From UBA5078 sp964538025 (GTDB lineage Bacteria; Pseudomonadota; Gammaproteobacteria; Pseudomonadales; Pseudohongiellaceae): a DNA stretch of 64,000 bases. Positions 1 through 7,312 of this stretch are shown here, piece by piece. Position numbers and translations under genes: made by a program. The notes under the pieces were generated by a model that saw only the letters and a list, made by a program, of their open reading frames with translations, did no database searches and was not told the origin of the DNA. Positions within the stretch are counted from its first letter, which is position 1; every line of letters begins with the position of its first letter. Where the stretch lies: the NCBI GenBank assembly GCA_964538025.1, contig CAZICZ010000009.1, forward strand, positions 90,482 through 154,481, read 5' to 3'.

Positions 1-267
1 TCCCGCTGCGAATGCGCGATACGCTTCCTTGAACCCTTCCGGCGTTCTGACATCGCTCCCTTCGCGCAAACATCCCTGCTCATCGCCCTGTCGATTGATC
101 GGAGCGAGCAAGTCCTCACACAGTTTTGCCCCCTCATCGAGAATGGCATCCATGAGCTCACGGCTAATGTCCTGACACCCTGTCATCGATGAAAAGAATT
201 CTGCGGCGCCCTGGACTTCGTGAAGAATGAAACGCATGTCGGTGAGCGGGGCACGGTAGTCACTCAT
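1..267 (-). CDS. acyl-CoA dehydrogenase, N-terminal part (cut by window edge)
   Basis: Open frame of 89 codons that begins with ATG at 267 and runs off the left edge. The translation starts MSDYRAPLTDMRFILHEVQG and continues with an acidic helical stretch (ELMDAILDEGAKLCEDLLAP) and a GFKEAYRAF segment. This is the small N-terminal domain typical of the roughly 600-residue acyl-CoA dehydrogenases with an extra C-terminal domain (FadE/DmdC-like). These are FAD enzymes that oxidise acyl-CoA to enoyl-CoA. The active-site and FAD-binding parts lie outside the window, so substrate range cannot be judged. The family call rests on N-terminal resemblance only. It is divergent from comF. Confidence 0.75.
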   Translation of the reverse strand, partial: MSDYRAPLTDMRFILHEVQGAAEFFSSMTGCQDISRELMDAILDEGAKLCEDLLAPINRQGDEQGCLREGSDVRTPEGFKEAYRAFAAG

Positions 268-300
268 AGGGATCGGCGTCCAAAAAAACAAAAAGGGAGA

Positions 301-316
301 AGTAAGCTACCTTACT
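301..316. promoter_or_regulatory. small inverted repeat between acyl-CoA dehydrogenase gene and comF
   Basis: Perfect 6-bp inverted repeat AGTAAG-CTAC-CTTACT, 34 bp upstream of the acyl-CoA dehydrogenase start. Its size and place fit an operator for a TetR-type regulator, which often controls such genes, but no regulator is visible and this is only a candidate. Confidence 0.25.
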
Positions 317-409
317 GAGGGGAGTGATCTCGGTCAACGGCTCGGGCTACGCGACACGCGACACGCTGAACACGAAAGACCAGGCCAGGTTAGAGTGGGG
401 GAGCACAAA

Positions 410-1093
410 ATGCTGAAGACTGTCGGGCAGTGCCTCTTGTGTGGCGGAGCAAGCTCACTTCGGCCTGCTATCTGCCATGGGTGTCAGATCGCCTTGCCTG
501 TCATTGCCTCGCAGTGCCAGCAATGTGGCATCGCACTTCCCGCAGGCGCACCGTCGCTGTGCGGCTCCTGTCTGAATTCCCCCCCCGCGTTTGACCGCTG
601 TTGGACTCTTGGCGCCTACGACTTTCCCCTGCGAGAGCTGATCGGTCGTTTTAAATTTAATGAAGATTTCTGTGCAGGCACGGCACTGTCACTCCTCCTC
701 GCCAAACGCCTGAAAAACGCCTGGCACGAGAGGCCTCCTCAGGTTCTGGTGCCTGTCCCACTTCATCGCATCCGACTGGCGCAACGCGGGTTCAATCAAA
801 GCGTGCACATCGCACGGGTTCTGGCACACCGGCTGGAAATCCCTGTGGAGAACGCACTGTGTCGCAGAACGCGCAACACCCGTCCACAGAAGGGGCTGAC
901 GGCCTCCGAGAGGCAACGTAATCTGAAAGCCGCATTTGCCCTGCCTTCGCCGTTTCCTTCGTTTGAGCACATCGCCATTGTCGACGATGTGGTAACGACC
1001 ATGAACACGGTGCATGAAATTGCCGGACTGTTTAAATCGCGGGGGGTAAAGCGAGTGGATGTGGTGTGTCTTGCGAGGGTGCTGGACGACTAG
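410..1093 (+). CDS. comF: ComF family phosphoribosyltransferase-like protein
   Basis: 227 residues from ATG 410, preceded by GGGGAG at good spacing; an in-frame GTG at 395 is a weaker alternative. The N-terminus carries four CxxC-type pairs (residues 8/11, 22/25, 36/39, 51/54) expected to bind zinc. The C-terminal half is a type I phosphoribosyltransferase fold with VPVPLHRIRLAQRGFNQS and the PRPP-loop motif IVDDVVTTMNT. ComF proteins are needed for DNA uptake in competent bacteria, and the exact biochemical role is unsettled. The pilMNOPQ genes nearby would provide the pilus used in uptake, but comF is not in their operon. The stop overlaps by 4 bases the end of the convergent receptor gene. 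Confidence 0.9.
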   Translation: MLKTVGQCLLCGGASSLRPAICHGCQIALPVIASQCQQCGIALPAGAPSLCGSCLNSPPAFDRCWTLGAYDFPLRELIGRFKFNEDFCAGTALSLLLAKRLKNAWHERPPQVLVPVPLHRIRLAQRGFNQSVHIARVLAHRLEIPVENALCRRTRNTRPQKGLTASERQRNLKAAFALPSPFPSFEHIAIVDDVVTTMNTVHEIAGLFKSRGVKRVDVVCLARVLDD

Positions 1094-1998
1094 AATTGAT
1101 ACTTGATCGAGCCATAGGCTACGCGGCCGCGCGGCTCAAGAGTGGGGGTCAAGGTCTGCTGGATTTGCTCGGGACGCGCATCAAACAGATTGCGCACGCC
1201 AACAGAGAATACCGCCTGGCCCTGTTTCCCGGTTTTGAGGTTGTAGCCGTAACGCAGGTCGAGCGTCGTCATGGTGCCGACGAGCTCATTGAGCTGCTCA
1301 AGGTTAAGCGTGCTCAGGTCTTCAAAAGAGTCGAAATAATGCGTCACCGCACTCGCAGAATGTTTGCCCATCTGCCAGGTCAGCATCAGACTGCTCTGTA
1401 ACTCCGTGCCTTTGGGCAGAAGGGTAGAGTCAGACACCGGAGGCAGGGCACTGTCTAGCAAGTTGGCCGCCTTGGCCGTGTCGTAGAGATAGGTCGCTTT
1501 GGTGCTGACGATAAATTGTCCAAAACGGGGAGATTCCCAGACATAAGACGCACTCAGATCGATGCCCTTGGCGAGTTCCCCAGGGTTGACCGTGCTCTTC
1601 ACCGAGGGTCCTTCCAGCATTCCCGCATACAGATTCGAATCGTCAATGTGAAGACCGACGTTTGAAGTCACTGTAGGGAGCAAATTCGCAGCTTCAGGCA
1701 GCGCCGTTGCGGTGCTAAAGGTTTTGTCCAGTTCAACCCGCCACGCATCGGCACGCAAATCCAAACCCTTCGCCGGCGAGAACAACATGCCGATTTCGGA
1801 GGAGGTGCGTGTCTCGCTGGAGAAAGGTGCCTGATACGGAGCAGAAAGCACGGAAAACTTTTCTGAGTAACGTTCGAACAGAGAGGATGCGGTAGAAGCG
1901 TCTGCGCCTGCCAGATTTTGCGCCGAGACAGGCGACACCAATGCAAGACAGCTCACGGCTGTTGCAAAGAGGCCTTTGACGTCCCGGAATACGTGCAT
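1090..1998 (-). CDS. plugless TonB-dependent receptor-like outer-membrane barrel fragment
   Basis: 302 residues. A signal peptide (about 1-26, cleavage near VSA-QN) is followed almost directly by sequence resembling the last third of TonB-dependent receptor barrels. That part has beta-strand alternation, segments like LDLRADAWRVELDK and IDLSASYVWESPRFG, a VGVRNLFDARPEQIQ strand, and a terminal strand ending in aromatic F (YGSIKYQF), the outer-membrane insertion signal. No TonB box, plug domain or early barrel strands are present; a full receptor is 650-950 residues. It has its own leader region and no frameshift, so it may be expressed. It could be an in-frame deletion product, a decayed receptor or a small barrel of unknown role. 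Confidence 0.6.
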   Translation of the reverse strand: MHVFRDVKGLFATAVSCLALVSPVSAQNLAGADASTASSLFERYSEKFSVLSAPYQAPFSSETRTSSEIGMLFSPAKGLDLRADAWRVELDKTFSTATALPEAANLLPTVTSNVGLHIDDSNLYAGMLEGPSVKSTVNPGELAKGIDLSASYVWESPRFGQFIVSTKATYLYDTAKAANLLDSALPPVSDSTLLPKGTELQSSLMLTWQMGKHSASAVTHYFDSFEDLSTLNLEQLNELVGTMTTLDLRYGYNLKTGKQGQAVFSVGVRNLFDARPEQIQQTLTPTLEPRGRVAYGSIKYQF

Positions 1999-2070
1999 GA
2001 TTCTTTCCCTTGGCTAGCTAGGTCCTGACTTTTTTCATTCTTGCCGTCTCGAATCGTCAGTCTGAAACGG

Positions 2071-2104
2071 AAAAAAGCACTCTTTTGGCGCGGATCAGGA
2101 GTGC
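2071..2104 (-). terminator. probable intrinsic terminator after folK
   Basis: On the minus strand a 6-bp stem GCACTC/GAGTGC with a 16-base loop is followed by six T residues (plus-strand A tract 2071-2076). It lies just after the folK stop and before the receptor gene. The stem is short, so efficiency is uncertain. Confidence 0.5.
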
Positions 2105-2129
2105 CTAGTATACACACGCCATTTCAAAC

Positions 2130-2708
2130 TTACAGAGCCGATTCTTTATTAATACGCGAAATTCTGCCCTGATTTTCAGTGAGTTCCAGAAGCTTTCTGA
2201 CAGAAAGCGAGAATCCGGGAATCACGAAGTCCGGCAGCACTTCCAAGAGAGGCACGAGCACAAATCGACGGGTATGCATGCGAGGGTGTGGCAGGGTGAG
2301 AATTTCATCTGAACATTGCGTGTCTCCAACACACAACACATCCAGATCAAGCGTACGGGCCGCATTGCGCGTGCCCGAGCGGACGCGACCAAAACGCTCC
2401 TCGATTCTTTGCAAGTCGCGCAACAGGCGATGAGGGGACACGTCTTGGGGGGAAAACACCGCCACACCATTGATAAAGCGCGGAGACCCGGGAGGACAGT
2501 CGAGCGGGTCAGTCTCCCACCAGGAGGAGACCAGTACAGACCCCTTACTTAGACCTGCCAAGGATTCGAGCGCCAGCTGCAAGGTGCCAAGAGGGGGGCT
2601 TTCCTCGGCGGCAAGGTTGGCCCCCAGCCCGATGATGGCAAGGGGGCTCCCCTGAAGTGCGGGCACTTCCGCCACACTAGCCTGGATGATAGGCGCGGGA
2701 ATACTCAT
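2130..2708 (-). CDS. folK: 2-amino-4-hydroxy-6-hydroxymethyldihydropteridine pyrophosphokinase
   Basis: Transfers pyrophosphate from ATP to 6-hydroxymethyl-7,8-dihydropterin in folate synthesis. Family motifs are clear: IIGLGANL near the N-terminus, the ETDP and FINGV segments, LLRDLQRIEERFGR, the signature RNAARTLDLDVL, and LPHPRMHTRRFVLVPLLE. The 192-residue call uses ATG 2708, which overlaps the end of hemE by 32 bases. GTG codons at 2675 or 2666 would remove the overlap and cannot be excluded, because the first 18 residues are not conserved. It is the last gene of the minus-strand run and is not next to folB or folP. Confidence 0.9.
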   Translation of the reverse strand: MSIPAPIIQASVAEVPALQGSPLAIIGLGANLAAEESPPLGTLQLALESLAGLSKGSVLVSSWWETDPLDCPPGSPRFINGVAVFSPQDVSPHRLLRDLQRIEERFGRVRSGTRNAARTLDLDVLCVGDTQCSDEILTLPHPRMHTRRFVLVPLLEVLPDFVIPGFSLSVRKLLELTENQGRISRINKESAL

Positions 2709-3750
2709 GTACGGACTCGACAAACACCGCCACATTGGCCGGATCGACATCAGGCGTAATGCCGTGCCCTAGATTGAAGACATGCCCAGAGCCGTTTCCA
2801 TAGGCGCTTAGAATGCGTTTCACCTCGGCCCGGATACTCTCCGGTGTTGCATAAAGAATGGCGGGGTCCATGTTTCCCTGCAGGGAGACCTGATGTCCAA
2901 TCCGCGACCTCGCCGACCCGATGTCAATCGTCCAATCCAGCCCCACGCAATCTGCGCCACTTTGGGCAATGTCCTCCAGCCACAAGCCACCGCTCTTGGT
3001 AAACAAGATGACCGGTACCTTGCGCCCTTCCGACTCGCGAGTCAGTCCGGCCACAATTTTCTTCATGTAGGCAAGGGAAAACTCCCGGTAGGCATGGGTG
3101 GACAGCACGCCGCCCCAGGTATCAAAAATCTGCACGGCCTGCGCTCCCGCCGCAATCTGGGCATTCAGGTAATTGGTGACCGCGCGGGCAAGCTTGTCCA
3201 GCAACTGATGCATCGCTTGCGGTTGATTGAACATAAATGCCTTGGCATGCCGAAAGTCTTTGCTGCCGCTGCCTTCGATCATATAGGTCGCCAACGTCCA
3301 CGGACTGCCGGAAAACCCGATGAGAGGGACGGAACCGTTCAGCTCCCGGCGAATCGTAGATACCGCATCGGTGACATAGGACAAATCCCGCGCAGTATTC
3401 AATTCCGGCAGCTGGACGACATCCTGCTCAGTGCGCACGACCTTGTGAAATCGCGGGCCCTCGCCTTCCGAGAAATAAAGTCCCTGCCCCATCGCATCGG
3501 GGATTGTGAGGATGTCCGAAAACAGAATTGCCGCATCGAACGCATATCGACGTAGCGGTTGCAGCGTCACTTCGCAAGCAAGCTCGGGCGAGCGACACAG
3601 GCTCATAAAATCTCCCGCCTGTTTGCGAGTCGCCCGATACTCAGGCAAATAACGACCGGCCTGACGCATCATCCAGACGGGGGTCACATCTACGGGTTCG
3701 CCACACAAGGCTCGCAAAAATCGATCATTCTTCAGGGCTGTCAATGCCAT
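2677..3750 (-). CDS. hemE: uroporphyrinogen decarboxylase
   Basis: Decarboxylates uroporphyrinogen III to coproporphyrinogen III in haem synthesis; cytosolic. 357 residues from ATG 3750, chosen because the protein then starts MALTALKNDRFLRAL like its homologues and AGGA lies 7 bases upstream. A GTG at 3774 would add 8 unconserved residues. The family motifs PVWMMRQAGRYLPEYR (arginines contacting the substrate carboxylates), LFSDILTIPDAMG (with the conserved Asp), FSGSPWTLATYM and the C-terminal FNLGHGITPDV are all present. It follows the damX-like gene after about 130 bases that hold a weak CCCGATC/GATCGGG hairpin. Confidence 0.97.
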   Translation of the reverse strand: MALTALKNDRFLRALCGEPVDVTPVWMMRQAGRYLPEYRATRKQAGDFMSLCRSPELACEVTLQPLRRYAFDAAILFSDILTIPDAMGQGLYFSEGEGPRFHKVVRTEQDVVQLPELNTARDLSYVTDAVSTIRRELNGSVPLIGFSGSPWTLATYMIEGSGSKDFRHAKAFMFNQPQAMHQLLDKLARAVTNYLNAQIAAGAQAVQIFDTWGGVLSTHAYREFSLAYMKKIVAGLTRESEGRKVPVILFTKSGGLWLEDIAQSGADCVGLDWTIDIGSARSRIGHQVSLQGNMDPAILYATPESIRAEVKRILSAYGNGSGHVFNLGHGITPDVDPANVAVFVESVHEYSRAYHPG

Positions 3751-3884
3751 TTCCTCGTCCTGCTGATGGGACACTCAATAAATTGGGAAGGCTTCAGGGG
3801 GGAATATGGATCCCGTCCCCGATCGCGGATTGATCGGGCGCGCCATTCTACACAGCCGGTTCCGGGGGGACAAACCACTCCACG

Positions 3885-5462
3885 TCAGTTGCCGGCGCGA
3901 ACCTCGGTCTGGACGGCGCCCAAACGACGGATCCAGGGCTCAAGACGCCCGAGCTCTCCCGTGAGACCGGCGGCTGCCGATTGCGCGGCCGCTTGATTGG
4001 GATAATGACCATGGATGACGACAAACCATGGACGCCCCTGATTTGTCGTTTCAAACCAATACAGGGGGCTCGCCGGATGACGCGCAACAAACGCTTCGAC
4101 ATTCGCACGAGAAGCCGCACCCAGTAACTGGACGGTGTACTCGTTAGGCGGAAACGCCAAAATCTGATCGCGTGGACGCTGGGCGCTGGGGGCACTTGCC
4201 GGGGCCGTCGGCGCCGCAGGCGTAGCCGCTACCGGAGCAGGCACCTGAGTTGGTGTCGGTGTTGGTGTGGGTGTCGGCGCAGTGACTGCACTGGCGACTG
4301 CCGGGGCGGGCGCTGCCAGCTGCTCCACATCCGCTTGTACTTCCGGGGAAGTAGGCAACGCAAGTTCCGCAACCGCTGGAGTCTCTGGGACCGGCACAGC
4401 GGCCGTATCCGGCGACGCTGTCTGAACGTGAGTTTCTGGGCGCGGGGCAGGTTGCGGTACTGACTGCACAAAGGGAGACGCCGCATCCTGCTCATCCGTC
4501 AGGGGAATAGGTAAGGCACTTTCGACAACAGGTGTCGGCAAAGCAATCTGGCGCTGGGACATTGTTGGCGCATCGTCCCCGCTGCCGAACAGGAGCGCGA
4601 TGGCCAGAACAAGGACAAGCCCTCCCGCAGCAATCGCATAGGGAGTACTCAGGCGAATCTCAGGGAACGGAGGCAGCCATGACAAGGTCGACCCACTGCT
4701 AAACAGCAACTCTTCGGCAACGAGGTTGATGCGACCGGGATTTCCCTGAGAAAGTTTGTGTATTTTTTCTATCTGGCGAGCACTGAAGGGGAGCGGCCGG
4801 GCGGGATCCGTGTCATTGAAACCGACTGCGTTCAACCGATAACGCAGGTAGTTCCGCGTTTCGTCCAAATTGAATTCCGGAAGTCGCACAGACGTAAATT
4901 GATTCTGCCCCTCGTGCTGAGGACAGGTGTAATCGAGCATGTCCAGCAAGGAGGCCTGACCGACCAGAATGACATGAAATGTCGCGTCATGATTCTCCAC
5001 CAAGGCGAGTTTCACGAGCAGGCTGAACGCATCATCACCCAGCTCGTGCGCATCATCGACGATCAGCACAACACTGCGGGATTGGCTCCGGACCGCCTGA
5101 AAATATCGCAGCAGGGCTGCCTTGAGTTCCGCCATGCTGGCGTTGGCGGGGAAATCCAAAACAAACGCCTTGAACATTTCCTGCAGAAGCTGGGACGGAC
5201 TCGTCAACATACTCGCGCGCGTGCGGGCAACTATCTGGTCACGTTCTGCACGGCGAGCATAAAAATCAGCCAGGGTAGTTTTGCCGCAGCCCTCCGGTCC
5301 CACCAGAGCAACAATATCGCTGCTCTCCCGTGACAGCAGCTTTAACTGATCGAGACTGGCGCGACGTATTCCTCCTGGAAACAGGGTCTCCAGCGGGGTG
5401 GTCGCCGCAAACGGGTTTGCCGTCAAATTGAGCTCCGCCAAGGTCTCATTCAGTGCTGGCAC
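3885..5462 (-). CDS. damX: DamX-like AAA ATPase with C-terminal SPOR domain
   Basis: 525 residues. An ExeA-type AAA ATPase comes first, with Walker A GPEGCGKTT at 55-63 and Walker B VVLIVDDAH near 131-139. A single membrane segment follows at about 276-295, then a long Pro/Ala/Thr linker with a run of Thr-Pro pairs, and a SPOR domain from about 445 (YTVQLLGAASRANVEAF) that binds denuded septal peptidoglycan. This is the architecture of DamX encoded next to aroB in many gammaproteobacteria; enterobacterial DamX lacks the intact ATPase. It is probably a division-site inner-membrane protein. Its start overlaps the end of aroB by 13 bases, suggesting coupled translation. Confidence 0.88.
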   Translation of the reverse strand: MPALNETLAELNLTANPFAATTPLETLFPGGIRRASLDQLKLLSRESSDIVALVGPEGCGKTTLADFYARRAERDQIVARTRASMLTSPSQLLQEMFKAFVLDFPANASMAELKAALLRYFQAVRSQSRSVVLIVDDAHELGDDAFSLLVKLALVENHDATFHVILVGQASLLDMLDYTCPQHEGQNQFTSVRLPEFNLDETRNYLRYRLNAVGFNDTDPARPLPFSARQIEKIHKLSQGNPGRINLVAEELLFSSGSTLSWLPPFPEIRLSTPYAIAAGGLVLVLAIALLFGSGDDAPTMSQRQIALPTPVVESALPIPLTDEQDAASPFVQSVPQPAPRPETHVQTASPDTAAVPVPETPAVAELALPTSPEVQADVEQLAAPAPAVASAVTAPTPTPTPTPTQVPAPVAATPAAPTAPASAPSAQRPRDQILAFPPNEYTVQLLGAASRANVEAFVARHPASPLYWFETTNQGRPWFVVIHGHYPNQAAAQSAAAGLTGELGRLEPWIRRLGAVQTEVRAGN

Positions 5463-6541
5463 AGCGAGTCTCCTGCCTCCAATGTCTGCTGTAGCACGGC
5501 AACGTCAATGCCGCTCTCAATCACAGTGTGCCCCAAACCCTTCATCAGGATGAAGCGAATTTTTCCGCTCGCCACCTTCTTGTCGACTGCCATCAGCGAA
5601 AGATAGTCCTGCGTAGTCAACGTTGCGGGAGGCACTACGGGGAGTCCTGCGCGCGCGATCAACGCCTTCACTCTGGCAGCCTCGGACCAGCGGATATAGC
5701 CCAGTCGTGCGGACAGATCCGCTGCCATCACCATGCCCGTGGCAACGGCCTCTCCGTGCAGCCAGACCCCGTAGCCAAGGCCATTTTCAATGGCGTGACC
5801 AAACGTATGGCCGAGATTCAGCAACGCGCGCACGCCACCTTCCTTCTCATCGGCAGCGACAATGCGCGCCTTGTCAGCGCAGCTTACTTTCACAGCCTCT
5901 GCCAAGATGTCTTGATTACGTGCCAGCAGGCTTTCCAGATTGGCCTCCAGCCATTCCAGGAACGACAGGTTATCGATCAAGCCATATTTGATGACTTCGG
6001 CAAGCCCCGCCCGCAACTCGCGTATTGGAAGGGTTTCCAGAACCTGAGTATCCGCAATCACAGCCTGCGGTTGATAAAACGCGCCGATCATGTTCTTGCC
6101 AAGGGGGTGATTGACGCCTGTCTTGCCCCCTACGGAAGAATCCACCTGGGAGAGCAAGGTGGTCGGCACCTGGATGAAATGAACGCCGCGCTGATAACTT
6201 GCCGCAGCAAAACCGGTGAGATCTCCGATGACTCCGCCCCCCAGCGCAATCAGCGTTGTGCTGCGCTCGTGGCGCGAGGCCAGCAATTTGTCGAACACGA
6301 GATTCAAGGTGTGCAGTGTCTTGGTGTGCTCGCCGTCGGGCAGCACCAGAGAATCGACCTGGAGCCCGGACAAGCTCTTACTGACTTTCTCGAGATACAG
6401 GGGCGCCACTGTCTCATTACTGACGATTAGCACCTGTTGGCCCGCGATATGGGGAAGGAACAATTCCGGCCGGGCAAGCAAGTCCGAACCGATGTAAATA
6501 GGATAGGAGCGCTCCCCTAAATCCAGTTGCAAGGTCTTCAT
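5450..6541 (-). CDS. aroB: 3-dehydroquinate synthase
   Basis: Second step of the shikimate pathway: DAHP to 3-dehydroquinate, using NAD and a divalent metal. 363 residues. The start is ATG 6541 (ATG 6544 is equally possible), giving MKTLQLDLGERSYPIYIG as in homologues. Visible motifs are the NAD-binding ALGGGVIGDLTGFAA, the active-site DSSVGGKTGVNH, and the metal-ligand regions GLAEVIKYGLI, LNLGHTFGHAIE and LHGEAVATGM. It lies directly downstream of aroK, the normal aroKB order, and overlaps the damX-like gene. Confidence 0.97.
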   Translation of the reverse strand: MKTLQLDLGERSYPIYIGSDLLARPELFLPHIAGQQVLIVSNETVAPLYLEKVSKSLSGLQVDSLVLPDGEHTKTLHTLNLVFDKLLASRHERSTTLIALGGGVIGDLTGFAAASYQRGVHFIQVPTTLLSQVDSSVGGKTGVNHPLGKNMIGAFYQPQAVIADTQVLETLPIRELRAGLAEVIKYGLIDNLSFLEWLEANLESLLARNQDILAEAVKVSCADKARIVAADEKEGGVRALLNLGHTFGHAIENGLGYGVWLHGEAVATGMVMAADLSARLGYIRWSEAARVKALIARAGLPVVPPATLTTQDYLSLMAVDKKVASGKIRFILMKGLGHTVIESGIDVAVLQQTLEAGDSLCQH

Positions 6542-6605
6542 CATGTGTTCGATGCCACGACACCAGACCACCATGTGGCCGAATCGGGGCGGCAGGCTCC
6601 TGTTT

Positions 6606-7187
6606 TTAAGGTTTCAATGGAGTCGAGTTAACGGCGGTATCTTCGGCAGTGCCGACGTGGTGATGCTGCCACAGCGCCTGCAACTGCTTTGTAATCTCAA
6701 GGCTCACCGACCGCGGACTGCGTCGGCTGGTGTCAATGATCAGGTGCGCGGTTTCGCGGTAGAGCGGTTCGCGAATCTTGAACAGCTCCTTGATTTTTGC
6801 CAGAGGGTTTTCCGTCTGCAGCAAAGGCCGATTCTTGTCCTTTCCTGTCCTCTCCAGCTGTTGCGCAACAGAGGCGCGCAGGTAGACCACGGTGCCACGC
6901 GCATGGAGAAAAGTGCGTGATTCTGGGTCCAGAATTGCGCCACCTCCCGTCGCCAGGATGATGCCCTCCCGCTGGGTCAAGGTGTCGATCATTCGCGCTT
7001 CCCGGACACGAAAGCCTTTTTCCCCTTCTACATCAAAAATCCAGGGGATATCGGCCCCGGTAGCAAATTCGATTTCCCGGTCGGAATCAAAAAACGGCAT
7101 GTGCAATTGCGCCGCCAAAAGGCGACCAATCGTGCTTTTGCCTACGCCCATGGGGCCAATCAGGAATACATTGCTGGAATTGCCCAT
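6606..7187 (-). CDS. aroK: shikimate kinase
   Basis: ATP-dependent phosphorylation of shikimate at O3. 193 residues, with P-loop GPMGVGKST at 11-19, the shikimate-binding FFDSDREIE segment and a GGGAIL motif. Arg-rich VAQQLERTGKDKNRPLL forms the lid region. It sits between pilQ and aroB, as in Pseudomonas, so the pil and aro genes probably share transcripts. The 64-base gap to aroB holds no obvious terminator. Confidence 0.95.
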   Translation of the reverse strand: MGNSSNVFLIGPMGVGKSTIGRLLAAQLHMPFFDSDREIEFATGADIPWIFDVEGEKGFRVREARMIDTLTQREGIILATGGGAILDPESRTFLHARGTVVYLRASVAQQLERTGKDKNRPLLQTENPLAKIKELFKIREPLYRETAHLIIDTSRRSPRSVSLEITKQLQALWQHHHVGTAEDTAVNSTPLKP

Positions 7188-7312
7188 CTTGCCCGAATGT
7201 CCTTCTGCGAATCAGGCCACCTGGAAGCAACCTGACAGACTCTGAAAAGTCCGCCATTGTACCCCTGCACGCCATGCAAAATCACGGTCGAATCAGGGGC
7301 ACGAAAGACGCT

